Shown one piece after another: positions 1 through 12,666 of a DNA stretch of 64,000 bases. Both the position numbers and the translations under genes were made by a program. The stretch is taken from the NCBI GenBank assembly GCA_034687125.1, contig JAQGBZ010000014.1, positions 124,001 through 188,000 of the forward strand. The letters run 5' to 3'. Position 1 is the stretch's first letter; each line of letters begins with the position of its first letter. The notes under the pieces are model-generated. The model worked only from the letters and a program-made list of their open reading frames with translations. It searched no databases and was not told the DNA's origin. Source of the stretch: Neelides folsomi. Its lineage: Eukaryota; Arthropoda; Collembola; Neelipleona; Neelidae.

Positions 1-299
1 AAACACCAGCTGAAGTCGCACAGCAAGCAATTGATTCGGACGTTCACGTTGTTGGAGTTTCAACTCTTGCTGCTGGCCATCGAACATTGGTGCCTGAACT
101 TATCAAAGCTTTGAGACAATTAAACCGTCCAGATATCCTTGTTGTATGTGGAGGAGTTATTCCTCCTCAAGATTATGACATGCTTCATAAAGTCGGGGTT
201 TCTTGTGTTTTTGGACCGGGAACGAGAATTCCATTAGCAGCACTCGAAGTTGTAAATCTCATAATGAGCATCCTTGAGAAAAAATCAGAGGAGGCTTAA
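1..299 (+). CDS. MUT: methylmalonyl-CoA mutase, C-terminal exon (partial)
   Basis: This is the last part of the coding region; the gene begins outside the window. Read from base 3, it encodes the C-terminal half of the cobalamin-binding domain, with the run [10 protein letters not shown], then [18 protein letters not shown] and FGPGTRIP, ending in EEA and TAA. These blocks match mitochondrial methylmalonyl-CoA mutase, which converts (R)-methylmalonyl-CoA to succinyl-CoA with adenosylcobalamin in the mitochondrial matrix. The DxHxxG loop that contributes the B12-coordinating histidine lies upstream and is not visible. No stop or frameshift is seen. A poly(A) signal (AATAAA, 453–458) follows in a short 3' UTR. 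The assignment is by recalled family sequence; bacterial-type paralogues are unlikely in this context. Confidence 0.93.
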   Translation, partial: TPAEVAQQAIDSDVHVVGVSTLAAGHRTLVPELIKALRQLNRPDILVVCGGVIPPQDYDMLHKVGVSCVFGPGTRIPLAALEVVNLIMSILEKKSEEA

Positions 300-1805
300 T
301 TTCAGTCATAAATCGAGATATATTTTTATATCGAATAATTGCACTAACTATTACTATAAATCTATTCATCTGTATACCTTAATGAATTTAACAATAATAA
401 TTGTGATTACCTTATAATGAACATTTATCAATATGTTTGCTTGATAGAAAATAATAAAACATACATTTACGTTACTTATTTCATATTTTTATTATTTGTC
501 ACCATATTCACTTTTCATTAAGTGTACTTCAATTCATTTCATGATTCTCTTTTCTTTCACAATGTAGGTACTGCCATATTGACTAATTAATATTACAATC
601 TTGTCATGCACAATTCCAAATTGACGATTTTTTGACATTTGACAAGGGTATAAAATAAAGCAAGTAAGGTCTAGTATTTTTTTGCCAATTACCAGTTGAA
701 GTGAGTGTCGTGAATATTTGAAGGACGACGTCGTCAAGAATCGTCAAGTTGGCTTGTAAGCTTTTTTAATTTTCATTCTCTTCAAGATTTAAAGGGCGGA
801 TCACATATACTTACGACTCTTATCTAAAGGAGTGAAATGTCCCATTAAGCTTTAAGTTACATAATACTTCTTGTTTCAGTATTGGATCTCCAATCAAACT
901 ACATAATATATTGGATTGCTAATATCGATAGCGTAGTGGTGTAGTCTATGATATATTTATATGTAGGTACGTGCAATATACTAAATTCCTACATACATAA
1001 TACATAGATTTAAATTAAAATTAAATTAATCTATTTGTATTTTATGAACAAAATAAAATGAAAATTATTAACTTTAAAAATGCTCTTGTAAATTTAAACA
1101 TTATTTCCGCTTCTGTTTAATTATGTAAAAGAATCATACAGTATGTCATGGCATGGTCCCTCTGCTCCCTGCCTTTACTGTACATTACATATACTCATAC
1201 ACTCTCACAATCTCGGTGATTCCTACCTTATTCTGCAGATCCTACCTGTGTAAGTACAGAGATGATACAAAAGTTTGTATAAAAGTATCAAGGGTAAAAT
1301 TCCAGAATTAATTAACTTGTCCTATGTTTGCTAAGATTCTGTCCACACAAACTGGACCTGAAGAGTTCGGAGGTCATTTATCAGGTTCCAAAGGAGTCGG
1401 CTCTTCAAACTACCTCTCTCTCTTTTCTTTCTTCTTACAGTGGCACTTAACTCTTTTACCATTCATAGGCTTCATACTTATAGTCTTTATCCCTTCCTTC
1501 ATGTGTTGTGGTTAGCTGTGGAGTGGAACAAAGTCTACGAATCAGACCTTGGCACTTGTTACATTTCGATCAATTCCCAATGTTCATTTTGCTTCAAGAT
1601 TTATTCATCCAGTTTAAAATTAAATAATGAAAAGTTTTGTGAATTGAATCTCAAGTTTAATAGACATACATAATACGTTATATGGTATTTATTATTTATA
1701 CAAAATAAAGTGTTGTATTGAAGTGTTATAAATTACATATCTCGGATAAGTTTTAAAGCCAAGTAAAATATCAATCTATGAATATTTTACATTTTCTATA
1801 TTAAA
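300..1805. other. intergenic region between MUT and the first ABCG gene
   Basis: This AT-rich spacer holds the MUT 3' UTR (AATAAA at 453–458) and the upstream region of the first ABCG gene. Open frames at 1324–1515 and 1440–1673 overlap each other, match nothing I know and have no splice context, so I do not call them. A run around 680–760 ending in CTTGTAAGC could be a non-coding first exon of the ABCG gene, but nothing beyond the donor-like site supports it. Confidence 0.5.
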
Positions 1806-4800
1806 ATGAGTAAAAATGATGAAAAGAAGTATTTATTGGGGAAAGGACAGAAAAGCTATTCTTCAGTCAATGTACCGGATGAGGTAAAAATAATTCATTC
1901 AGCATATTGACGGCAATACTTTTTATATGAAATCAATAATTATTACTTTATTACATAACTGTATTTGTATCACGATTATCATTACTTTATCATTACGACG
2001 ATATTAATATTGGTTACGTATGTATGTGTTCAGGACTCAAAAAATGAAAGTTCGAAAGAGAAAAACTTCGAAAGTGAAATCAGACATTCATTAGGAAAAA
2101 CTGAACCGAGTGAACAAACAACCTACACGTGGAAGAACGTTAATGTTTGGGTTGGAGCTGAAGGAAATGGGAAACAAAATGGTTTATTAGATTGGGGAAA
2201 GCGATATTGCGGAAGTAAACCGAAAAATGCAGAATCGAAGCAAATCCTTAAAAATGGTAAACTTTTATTTTTTTTCGTTTTGATATTCTCATTTGTCAAG
2301 TTTTTCATTTCAAATTCAAGTTTTGTCTTTGTCCCATGTCCCAATCATTTATGACATTTATTTGTCCAATAGTTAGTGGCTTAGCTCGACCTGGTGAGCT
2401 TACAGTCATAATGGGTTCAAGTGGAGCTGGAAAAACAACTCTACTTAATGTCCTCACGTACCGAGGCAATAAAGGGAAAATGAGAATTAGTGGAGAAATG
2501 GCTGTCAACGGAGTTCGTGTCGACCCAGACACAATTACATCCAGATCTGCTTATGTTCAACAAGATGATCTCTTCATAGGAACTCTCACTGTAAGAGAAC
2601 ATCTCATTTTCCAAGCTCTTGTGAGAATGCATAGCCACATTCCCTACAAACAAAGGATGAGAAAAGTGGAAGATGTGATCGAAGAGGTGAAATTACATAA
2701 TTAAAGTTTAATTGTAATTAAACTAGTTCTCATTGGTTAACGAAACGACTTTAATGAGGTTGCTTGTATGAAACAGCTAGGTTTGACCAAATGTGCAGAT
2801 TCATTAATTGGAATTCCTGGACGAATCAAAGGAATTTCAGGAGGGGAAATGAAACGACTTTCATTTGCATCTGAGGTAAATTCCCAAGTTCACTTCCTTT
2901 CTCTTCCGACATGAGTATTTGGATGATATGAGATGATCAAGAAATGCATTTCAACTTTTTGGTTAATTGATATTTATTCCATATTATGAAGAAATTACAA
3001 TAATACTCAATTATCGTAATTCTTTCATAAGCCTTTAATTGCTCATTTGAATAGATAACAACAACCTAATCGAACAACTCCTGTATTATCCGAATTATTA
3101 TACAAATGAAAGATTCTGGAGAATTATACTCTTAAGGTTGAATCGTAAATTAGTAAACTCCTATCATGTTATCTGGAATTATAAGACAACACCTCCTTAA
3201 AAAACCCAGCCCCACAAACCTGATTTTCCAATGCAAGTCTTGATGTTCAATTTCAAGTCTTTACAAGTCTCCTACTGAATAAAAAAATAAAATGGACAAA
3301 GTTGGTATTATAATATAAAGTTAATATATGTAAATAAGTACTTATTATATAGTAAAAGTACATCGATATTTATGTAAGTATAATATAATATAATGATTTC
3401 CAATCAGTTAAATACTACATATTTTGTATGCAAGGAACATGGGCTAGATTGACTTTATAAGCCTATGTAAAATATTAGATAAATGCGAAATGGTATTAGT
3501 ATAAATAAAAACAGGTGTAAATGTCTAGGTGCTGACAGATCCACTTCTCATGTTTTGCGACGAACCAACTTCCGGTACTTGGAATCTTATTGCTAACATA
3601 ATTAATTAGTGAATGGACACCCGTAAGTATTTTGCATAAATGATTTTTTCAGGCCTTGATTCCTTCATGGCTCTCAACGTGGTTCACGTGCTGAAGGAAA
3701 TGGCCCAGAAGGGGAAGACGATCGTTTGTACAATTCACCAGCCGTCTTCAGAGGTTTATGCGATGTTTGATCAAATCCTTCTCATGGCCGAGGGAAGAAC
3801 CGCATTCTTAGGAGACTCAAACAATGCCATCGCCTTCTTCAAGGCGTAAGGATCTTCCAATAAATATTTGTCCTCTTATTACCTAACCGAAAGCCGATAG
3901 TGTAGGGAATTGGCAGCGACATTCACAAATTTTTTACCCCTTTAGAAGCCATTAAAATAATGGGAGAATTGTCTTTAAGAATATAAATCGCCTCATTCCT
4001 TCGATAAATCCTATTTAACACTAAACATGTATAGTATGAACGTAGTTTGTAGTTTAAATTGATTATGTAAACGGCTATCTTAAACCTTGATGCTTCAATG
4101 TTCAACTTGAATGGTATTTTAATTGGACATGTTTATATTATAGGAATGGTCATCCATGCCCGACAAATTTTAATCCAGGTTAAATTAATAAACCAATTTT
4201 AACTTGCTAATTATACAAAAATGTTTAATAAGTCAAGAATTTTTAAATAATACTATTATTATTCTAGCCGATTTTTTTATTCAAACATTGGCAATTCAGC
4301 CAGGAAATGAAGAATACTCGAAAAAGACAATAGAGCAAATATGCGATCAATATGACAAATGTGAAAGCGCTTTAAAAGTTCAAGTAATAATAATTACTCA
4401 TCTCACATACATACTTACATAAAAAATATATTTAAATACGATTGTGCATTAAAACAAGTAAAAAGCCACCAAAGCTAATTTAGTTGAGTTAATATAAGTA
4501 ATAGTAAAAACTTTGATTTCAAGGAACTTACTACTGTAACGGAAGAAGAATCATCTTTTGATTATGTGGATTTGAAACGAAAACGGTCTCCGTACAAAGC
4601 ATCATGGATGGCTCAATTCCGTGCTGTTCTTTGGAGATCTTGGATTTCTGTCATCAAAGAACCAATGATTCTCAAAGTGAGAATTTTCCAGACTGTGGTA
4701 AGTTTTTTTGTTTCCCATCTTTGCATATCCAGATATTCGTCTTGTTATTTAAAACGTCAACCTAATAAATTGCATACATAATCAAAAAATATTTCAATGA

Positions 4801-7010
4801 TTGCCAGAATAATATGCAATAATTTCTCAAGATTAAAAATGTCAGGTGAAAGTCACGTAACATCAAATCTACATAAATAGTTAGTAATGTGTTGATCTTA
4901 TGCACAAATCCAAGTTACATAAATAAAAGTAAAACATAGTTATATAAAAGGGATGTTTTTCGACCAGACAACCGGTTGACCGGCTCACCTTCATTCTTTT
5001 TAATTCCAGTTTACTTACTTACAGTCCAGTAAATTATCCCCAATGTCAGGAGTACGCAGATAAATGTATTACATTTTTAAATTGTTTGAATGGGAAAATG
5101 TGTTGAATAATTTTCAGGTTGTCTCGCTCCTCATTGGCATCATCTACTTTGGACAGAAGCTGAACCAAGACGGAGTCATGAATATCAATGGGGCTCTCTT
5201 TCTCTTTCTCACCAACATGACTTTTAGCAACATTTTTGCTGTCATTAATGTAATTTCCCCTTTTTACCTACTAATAGAATAATACCAAAGATCTTTAGTT
5301 TTGAATTCAATGCCTGAAGAAATTGTTTATTTACACTTAATTGGTTTTTAGGTATTCTGCGTTGAGCTTCCGATTTTCCTCCGAGAACATTTTAATGGAA
5401 TGTATCGGACAGACGTTTATTTCTTATCGAAAACACTTGCAGAACTTCCGCTTTATGTTTTTTATCCAATTCTTTTCACATCTATCTGTTATTATATGAT
5501 TGGATTAAATCCAGAATTTCAAAGGTTTTTGGTCGCTGTTTGCATTGTCACTCTTACGGCCAACGCGGCCTGTTCATTTGGTATATTTTAATACACATAC
5601 ATAGCTATACATTTCAAATTTAGATTTTAAATGAATTAATGATCTGAATAATCAAATAAAATGTTAATTATCTGTTGGGAATCAGGGTATATGATTTCAT
5701 GCAGCTGTAGCTCTGTTTCAATGGCTCTCTCGGTTGCACCTCCATTCATCATTCCCTTTATGCTATTCGGAGGATTTTTCCTAAACAAAGGGTAAGTTTC
5801 AGTTTTTGCAAAAAAATTGACTATGATAAAGCTGATAAACTAACATTAATATTAATAACATAATCGAAGGATCTTTATAGCATAATTAATCCTTTGATGA
5901 TTTTTTTAAACTCTATAGACATTAATTAATTGGAGCTGCTTTGTAATTGAATATCTTTTTTGTATAATTAAATTTTAATCAATTTAGTAGACTTGTTTTA
6001 TAAATATGTGAATATTTATGCATCAAATCTGTGTATGCATCAAGATGTACCATGTTTTTCATTAGGAAAGAAACATGTCGAGCTTTTCGGCTTTAATTTT
6101 TATCTTCCATGAAGATCTGTAAGAGTAAAGGTGGAAGAGAATTCAGCAGGTTCTTTCCGTATAAATTAAACGAGTTGCTGGCAGAGACAAATGTCAAGTG
6201 TAAGAATTGAACCAACTCAACTTTTCAAGTCTCCTCAATGTCCTGAGAGACCACATAGGGATTTCGCTCCTTTTCCCATGTTTCCTTTCTTACTTTTTCA
6301 TTGGTAAAATGATTGATTGGGAGAACAAAGACAGATTGATTTATGTAGATCTACAGCTAACTAGTCATTAAATGAAGGAGGTGAGATGTTAATGCTTGCC
6401 TACTTACTACGCTAATACTGAGTATGTAAAGGCTCTTTAAACGATAGTTAAACCTCAAAATCTGCAATTATTTATAATTGACAATAAAATCAAATAATAT
6501 TATTCTCGTTCTAAATGTCATTTTCTTCAATTATGGCTTTAATTGTGGTTTAAGCATGTTTTATTATATAAGTTTTTCCATAAAACTATTTTCCAATCTT
6601 TAGATCGATTCCAGTATATTTTGTGTGGCTGAAATATCTTAGCTGGTTTTTATACGGAAACGAAGCCCTGTCCATCAATCAATGGACAGGAATCGAGTCT
6701 ATTGAATGCAACCGATCAAATTCAACTTGTCCGGCTAATGGCAAAATCATTCTTGATACATTAGGTTTTGATGAGGTAAAATTGTTAAATGTGTAGTTTA
6801 AGCTTTTTTATAGCGTTTTGAGCAATTTGAGTAAATAAATAATAACATTACAATAATAGTGTATTTTATATTATTTATAATCCTAATTATTGTTTATTTC
6901 AGAGCAACTTCACATTCAACATCACTGCATTAGCTTCTCTTATAGTTGCTTATAGACTCATTGCATTCCTAGCGCTACTATCTAAAACGTACAGAAACAA
7001 TAATCATTAA
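1806..7010 (+). CDS. ABCG half-transporter, White/Scarlet type (copy A)
   Basis: A 674-residue ABCG half-transporter. Exons: 1806–1883, 2034–2256, 2373–2686, 2777–2875, 3529–3574, 3653–3845, 4144–4178, 4268–4383, 4524–4697, 5118–5249, 5352–5580, 5686–5791, 6604–6775 and 6903–7010; the sum is in frame. The nucleotide-binding domain comes first: Walker A GSSGAGKT (about 115–122), a Q-loop in AYVQQDD, the signature ISGGE (about 225–229), Walker B LLMFCDEP and switch histidine CTIHQPSSE. Six predicted membrane segments follow, with the ABCG loop ELPIFLREH and a Cys-bearing last extracellular loop (ECNRSN...CPAN). Family members dimerise and move pigment precursors (tryptophan or guanine derivatives) into granules. 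White versus Scarlet versus another branch cannot be decided here. AATAAA lies at 7102–7107. Copy B follows 614 bp downstream. Confidence 0.93.
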
Positions 7011-7624
7011 AATCTTTTTAATCCTTATTTTTTGTTTAACTATTTGTTTGACCACAAGTGATTGTACTCGAAATGTTGGTGCTTTTGTATTTAATTTGAA
7101 AAATAAAAAAATGTATTGTTCATTAAAATATGATAATCCTATTATATTCATTCCATTTTTTCATAAAATGACAATCGCAAATTCACATTTTTCTTTATTT
7201 ATTTCACAATTTTATACAAATTAATAAACTTCAAATAAACATTTTTGTACTATACATAAGATATTCAAATATTCACACATCGTATATTTTTAAATGTACG
7301 GTATAGCATATCAGCATACCGTGTATCGTGTTCGTGTATAGAATGCTGCGCGAGTGCGAGTTGAAGAATCCAAAGCAGGTATTTTTCAACTTCCACGTTC
7401 TCTTCATTTGCGCTTACCTTTGGGTTAGTTTATATAATCAAGTTTACGTTTCACTTTCATTGGCTTGAATATTCGGTGTTTATTCATCATTAAGTTTCAA
7501 GTCATCTAAAAAGCACTAATTTTATAAAAATAAGATCAAGTAAAACATCGATCAATTTTTGTTAATATATAATATATGTACCAACTACACATTTAGAAAA
7601 TTTCTTTATCTGAATAGGGGAAAG
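7011..7624 (+). other. spacer between tandem ABCG genes
   Basis: This holds the 3' UTR and poly(A) signal of copy A (7102–7107) and then the presumed promoter and leader of copy B. A less AT-rich patch at about 7300–7420 could be the core promoter. No coding exon is recognisable. Confidence 0.5.
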
Positions 7625-10600
7625 ATGAGTGTTGACTCTGAGAGTGGATTTCCGCAAAATACGGGAGAATCAAGCCAGCATAAATCCGGCCATTCGCCAA
7701 TTTCTTTAAATGAAGCCGAAAGTGAAAGTGAAAATATAAAAGAAGCATTTCAAGTAAAATCTCTACAAAGTCATTATTATTGTTTAGTGAATATAATTAA
7801 CTTACTACATTGAATTCTGTTTGGTTGATTTTATGAATATTGTAGTTTGAGAATATTCCAAAGATGGGATCTTATAGAAAGGGTTCTGTAAATGGAAGTG
7901 ATCCCCACGGCATCACTTTATCATGGCACGACCTCAACGCTTACATCCCCGGGAAAAAATCGGGTTGGCTTGAATCAAGTCAGGGAAAAAGACCTTTTAA
8001 AAGAGTTCTTAATAATGGTAAACTCCCTTGCAGTTTTAGAAAATACATACAAAAAATTTAAACATCACTATTAATTTCTATCATGTTATTTGTAGTTTCT
8101 GGAATTGTCTATCCCGGAAGTTTGATGGCTGTGATGGGGTATATGAGTTCATTAAATTAATAACTTTATTACAGATAACATTTTTTAATTAAATAAAATC
8201 TGAAATTTTTTCTTATAGTGCAAGTGGGGCTGGAAAAACAACCTTGATGAATATTCTTGCCTATAGAGCTCAAGGTGAGTTTAAAGTATCAATAATCAAG
8301 CTTAAATATGTTTAATTTTTACTTTAATAAGTATTACGTTATAATTAAATTACTAATAAAATATTAATTTTACCCAAATGTTTTATGCATATGATTAGGA
8401 AATATGGCTATTGATGGAGAAATTCGGGCGAATGGAATTCCACTTGGGAATTTCATGAGACACATTTCAGGATATGTTTATCAAGATGATTTATTCATTG
8501 GATCGCTTACAGTTTCAGAACATCTTAATTTTATGGTAGACATCAAACTTCAGTTCAATATAAACTTCATATCATTCTATGGGTCATATTAACAAATGAC
8601 ATATTCCGTACATAGGCAAGGATGAAATTAGACCGGCGTTTGAAAAAATGGGAACGGGAACGTCGAATTGAAGAGCTTTTGATTGAACTTGGACTTAAAA
8701 AATGTGAACATACTCGAATTGGAATTCCTGGACAAATATCTGGGATTTCTGGAGGAGAACGAAAAAGACTCTCATTTGCTTCAGAAGTAATAAAATTTTA
8801 AAATTATATTTTGAAATGACCATTTCTTATTTTGATAACTATCCTGTTTTTTTAAATTTTAGGTCTTAACTGATCCACCGCTCCTTTTCTGTAATTTCAA
8901 TAATTATAAGTTAACAATTTTTTGAATGTATAGCAAAAGGTGCTACATTTTTATCTTATATTTCTTTATGACTTTTATATGCATTATTTATTGTGTATCT
9001 GTGATTTCTTTTAAAGGCGACGAACCAACAACGGGACTTGATTCATTTTCTGCGCAAAGACTTGTAGGCATTATGAAAGCGTTAGCTTCCAAAGGGAAAA
9101 CCATTATCTGCACAATTCATCAACCTTCGTCAGAGATCTTTTCCATGTTTGACCAACTTTGTTTGCTGGCCGAAGGACGGACCGCTTACTTGGGCACTTC
9201 AGGAGGAGCTTTGTCCTTTCTTAAAACTCTTAATTTTGTTTGTCCGCCACAATACAATCCGGCAGATTTTTACATTCGGACATTGGCCGTCACTCCTGGT
9301 CGAAGAGAAGTGAGCAAAAGAAATATTAAATTCATTTGTGACAGCTTTCTCCTATCTGAACAAAACAACTTGCTTGAAGATAATGTGCAAAAGGAATTAA
9401 ACAGCTCTGATTTTCTCCTTAATTCTTTCTCTCACACTCGTGGAAGTTCAACCAGCACAGATTCTGTAATTTTTTAATGTTAACATTAATTTTACTTACC
9501 AAGCATTGATTTTTCTTTTAATTTCGTTATAGATGAGGGGCCAAGATGTCTTTGGTAATACTGTGTAAGCATTTTTAGTCATTTTAACCTATTTATTACA
9601 ACAAATATTATTGCAATATATATATTTTATCAAATGGTATTAATGTATCTGTATGATAAAAATATTGTCAAACTTCCAAAATAAAATTATTTTATAAAAT
9701 TTTAGACGGCGACCATTTTTTTGGACTCAAGCTTTTTGGTTGACAGCAAGAGCATTTAAAGATTCTTATAGAAATCCAAATGTTCATATAGCTCGATCTA
9801 TTCAAAAAATAGTAAAAAATACTAATAATTATTCGACTTCACAATGTTATTTTATAAAATAGTATATATATATCTTACAAATTGATCATGTTAAAATGAT
9901 AAAACCTTAATTGTGTTTTGTAAGGTTCTCGGATTGATAATTGGCTTGTGTTACTTTGGAATTGTGTTGAACCAACGTGGAATTCAAGATGTACAAGGAG
10001 CCATTTTCATTTTTATAACTGAAAATACATTTCCATCCATGTATTCCGTCCTCCATGTTTTTCCACAAGAACTTCCTTTGTTTCTGAGAGAAAATAAGAA
10101 CGGTTTATACAGAGTCGACGCTTATTACATATCTAAAGTGATCGCTCTTGTGAGTTTACGCTTCAGGCTTCAGACAAAAATAAATATTTTATGAACTTTA
10201 TATGAAATCTCTAATTACATACTTATCATGAAAGATTCTAACAATGAGTTTAACATTGTTGTTGGTTTTTAGCTACCTGGATATATTATAGATCCAATTA
10301 TATTTGCGACTATTGCTTATTTACTCGTTGGACTTCGTCCTACAATTGAAGCATATCTTCTTACACTTGTTGTGGTTATTCTTACTGCAAATACAGCCGC
10401 TTCTTGTGGTATGATTTCAAAATGACATAATTTATTTATTTACAAGAGTTTACTGGTGGGTATACAAAATTTTTAATAGCTATGTTAATTGTTAATCAAA
10501 AATTCAATTTATATTACATTAAATATCATTTATATTATTTTAAATATGGTTTAGGAATGTTTTTCTCTGCGGCTTTTGATAGTGTATCAGTCGCTATTAC

Positions 10601-11135
10601 TTGTCTTGTTCCGTTTGATTATATTCTGATGATTACTGGAGGAATTTTCATCAATATAGCGTAATTTCTTTATACAAAAGCTAATTGTAAAATTAAAATA
10701 CTCATTAATTTAATTTAAAATATTCCATATCTTTCTGATATTTCAGAACACTTCCTGTTTACGCTTCATGGACAAAATTTCTATCTTGGTTTATGTATGC
10801 TAATGAAGCAATGTCAGTCGTGATGTGGAAAGGCATTACGAACATAAGTAAGAAAGTTTTTTAGACTAGTCTTTTTTCATTAAAAAAGCTTATATTGTAA
10901 ATATAATGCCTTTCTTAATATTAGTACAAGCAAATATTTAAAATCACATTAATTTTTAATTTCAGCTTGCGATGCCACTGAAGGAGCTCCATGCATAACT
11001 AATGGGGAAGATGTTCTCAACGATAGAAGTTTTTATCATCATTGGAGCGTTGATTTCATAGGACTTGCCGTTTTATATTTACTCTTTCATACTGGAGCTT
11101 ATTTTGCACTATTACTTAAAAGTAAAAGAAAATAG
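7625..11135 (+). CDS. ABCG half-transporter, White/Scarlet type (copy B)
   Basis: A second, diverged ABCG half-transporter of 686 residues. Exons: 7625–7753, 7846–8017, 8096–8138, 8219–8274, 8399–8535, 8616–8786, 8863–8890, 9017–9465, 9533–9564, 9706–9811, 9925–10149, 10273–10408, 10555–10660, 10747–10847 and 10966–11135. The ATP-binding core is intact: Walker A GASGAGKT (about 115–122), signature ISGGERKR, Walker B LLFCDEPTTGLD and CTIHQPSSE. The membrane half has ELPLFLREN and a terminal extracellular loop with two Cys (ITCDATEGAPC). It shares several intron positions with copy A (KN|VSG phase 1; FASE|VLTD phase 0; the phase-1 intron before the TM5–TM6 region), so the pair looks like an old tandem duplication. 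It may be a heterodimer partner of copy A, as White is of Scarlet or Brown; that is inference. AATAAA lies at 11143–11148. Confidence 0.92.
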
Positions 11136-11598
11136 CTCTATCAATAAATATAAAATTATGTTAATAATTAAAATATTTAGGTGCACAAGTACTTTAGAAG
11201 TATTGTATTCAATTTATTCAATAAATAATATTTATTTTTACAATCATAATAATTATATAATCATTTATCAATAAACATGTAGTATTATAATATAGATCAA
11301 TCAATAAATTATAAGTAATATAAAAATATTTTAAATGTTTTATGCATGAAAAGAACCTCTTATTTAATCGTGTAATAAAAATAATTACCTTATAATTTCA
11401 TTACCTATTACAATTCACTCACATTCAATTGAAATACCCAATGGAACTTTGCATAACATTATGCTTGGAATTACATTTGAAGACAGTTAAAAAATAATTA
11501 ATGAAGAAAATTTTTACGTTGTATACAGAAATTTGATTTTGGTCTCAAATGAATGGTTTTGAAAAGATAAAGAGATTTAATATTAAGTTTAAGTTAAT
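11136..11598. other. convergent 3' spacer, ABCG copy B / TIPIN
   Basis: A 463-bp AT-rich spacer between two convergent genes. It carries the copy B poly(A) signal at 11143–11148 and presumably both 3' UTRs. I see no gene in it. Confidence 0.5.
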
Positions 11599-12666
11599 TT
11601 AATTATCAATTTCATTGTTTTCAAATTCAATGTCTTTATCGTTTTCAAAACATTCAATCTCATTAACATTTTCAGAACTTTCAATGCCCTTAACATTTTC
11701 CAAATTTACAATGTCTTTAACAGTTTCAGAAATATCAATGTCTTTAAAAGTGTCAAAGCTTTCAATGTCTTTAACAGTTTCCAAATTTTCAATGACTTTA
11801 ACATTTTCAAAACTCTCAATATCGTTAACAATATTCAAAATTTCACTATCGTCAAAATCATCAAAAATTTCATCGTCGTTAACATTATTCGGAATTTCAT
11901 CGTCGTTAACATTATTCGGAATTTCATTGTCGTTAACATTATCGAAATTTTCATTGTCGTTAACTTCATCAAAAAGTTCATTGAAGTCAACATTATTTTC
12001 CTCGTCACTAGCATTAGCACGAATATCATTATTTTCATTCTCTCTATCGGCTTCGGTGTACACAAGATCCATCCTGATTCGTTTCACCATCGTTTTGACT
12101 GGTCGTTTATTTCCAAGAAACTCGATCCGCTGTATATTGTCTTGAAAAGTGTGCTTCGGATACATCGTGTGAACCCAGTGTTCTAACTTGTGAAGAATCC
12201 TATCCAAATCCGATTTTTCACTTCCTTTCCCTCCAAACTTAAAATCTTTGAATGATTCGCCAATCTTTTCAATCCCTTTTGGTCCAGCTAATCTGCAAAA
12301 TAAAATTGGTTTAAACCCCGAAAAATACTAAAAATACTATTCATCAATTAAAGTTTAAGTTTATTATTTATAAACCTACATATCGGCGCTCAAGATGACA
12401 TGATTAACAGGGCCAACTTTCTTCGGCTTAATTTTCCTCGGTACAGGTTCATCTCTTTCTCTTTCTGGCTCATCATCATCCCGGTCATCATCATCGTCAA
12501 TTCGTGAGAGGGGACGTTCATCCCGATCATCTTCTTCCCTGTCCATTTCATTTCGTTTAGGAGAACGAGAACTCGGACGATCCCAATCTTCCATTTCTTC
12601 ATCCCACACATTATTCCGAATTTCTGAAAAATCCTCCTCGTCCTCGAAATCAGGTTGATGATCCAT
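11599..12666 (-). CDS. TIPIN: TIMELESS-interacting protein (TIPIN/Swi3/Csm3 family)
   Basis: A two-exon gene, 12666–12380 and 12292–11599 (326 residues). The N-terminus is highly acidic and Arg-rich. It leads to a Swi3 domain: PVNHVILSADILAGPKGIEKI, then FKFGGKGSE, ILHKLEHWVHTMYPK, FQDNIQRIEFLG and KRIRMDL. This matches TIPIN, which binds TIMELESS in the fork-protection complex and supports the replication checkpoint. The start is the ATG at 12666; an upstream in-frame GTG extends the frame only artificially. The odd part is the C-terminus: about 14 tandem copies of an acidic 9-residue unit (NDNEIPNNV, KDIESFDTF and similar), followed by a short end. I know of no such array in TIPIN homologues. 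The gene is divergent from lgl. Confidence 0.85.
11611..11988 (-). repeat. 27-bp coding minisatellite in TIPIN tail (about 14 copies)
   Basis: A tandem array with a 27-bp period. On the + strand the core GTCGTTAAC recurs at 27-base steps around 11874, 11901 and 11928. Copies nearer the gene start (the high-coordinate end) are of NDNE/NDDE type; those nearer the stop are the more diverged KDIE type. All preserve the 9-residue frame, so expansion has been in whole codons. The complementary strand is also open across the array. Confidence 0.9.

Noticed and set aside
11615-12145. 176-residue + strand frame with SMSLTFSK-type repeats
   Set aside because: Complement of the TIPIN minisatellite; the sense strand has the conserved Swi3 domain.
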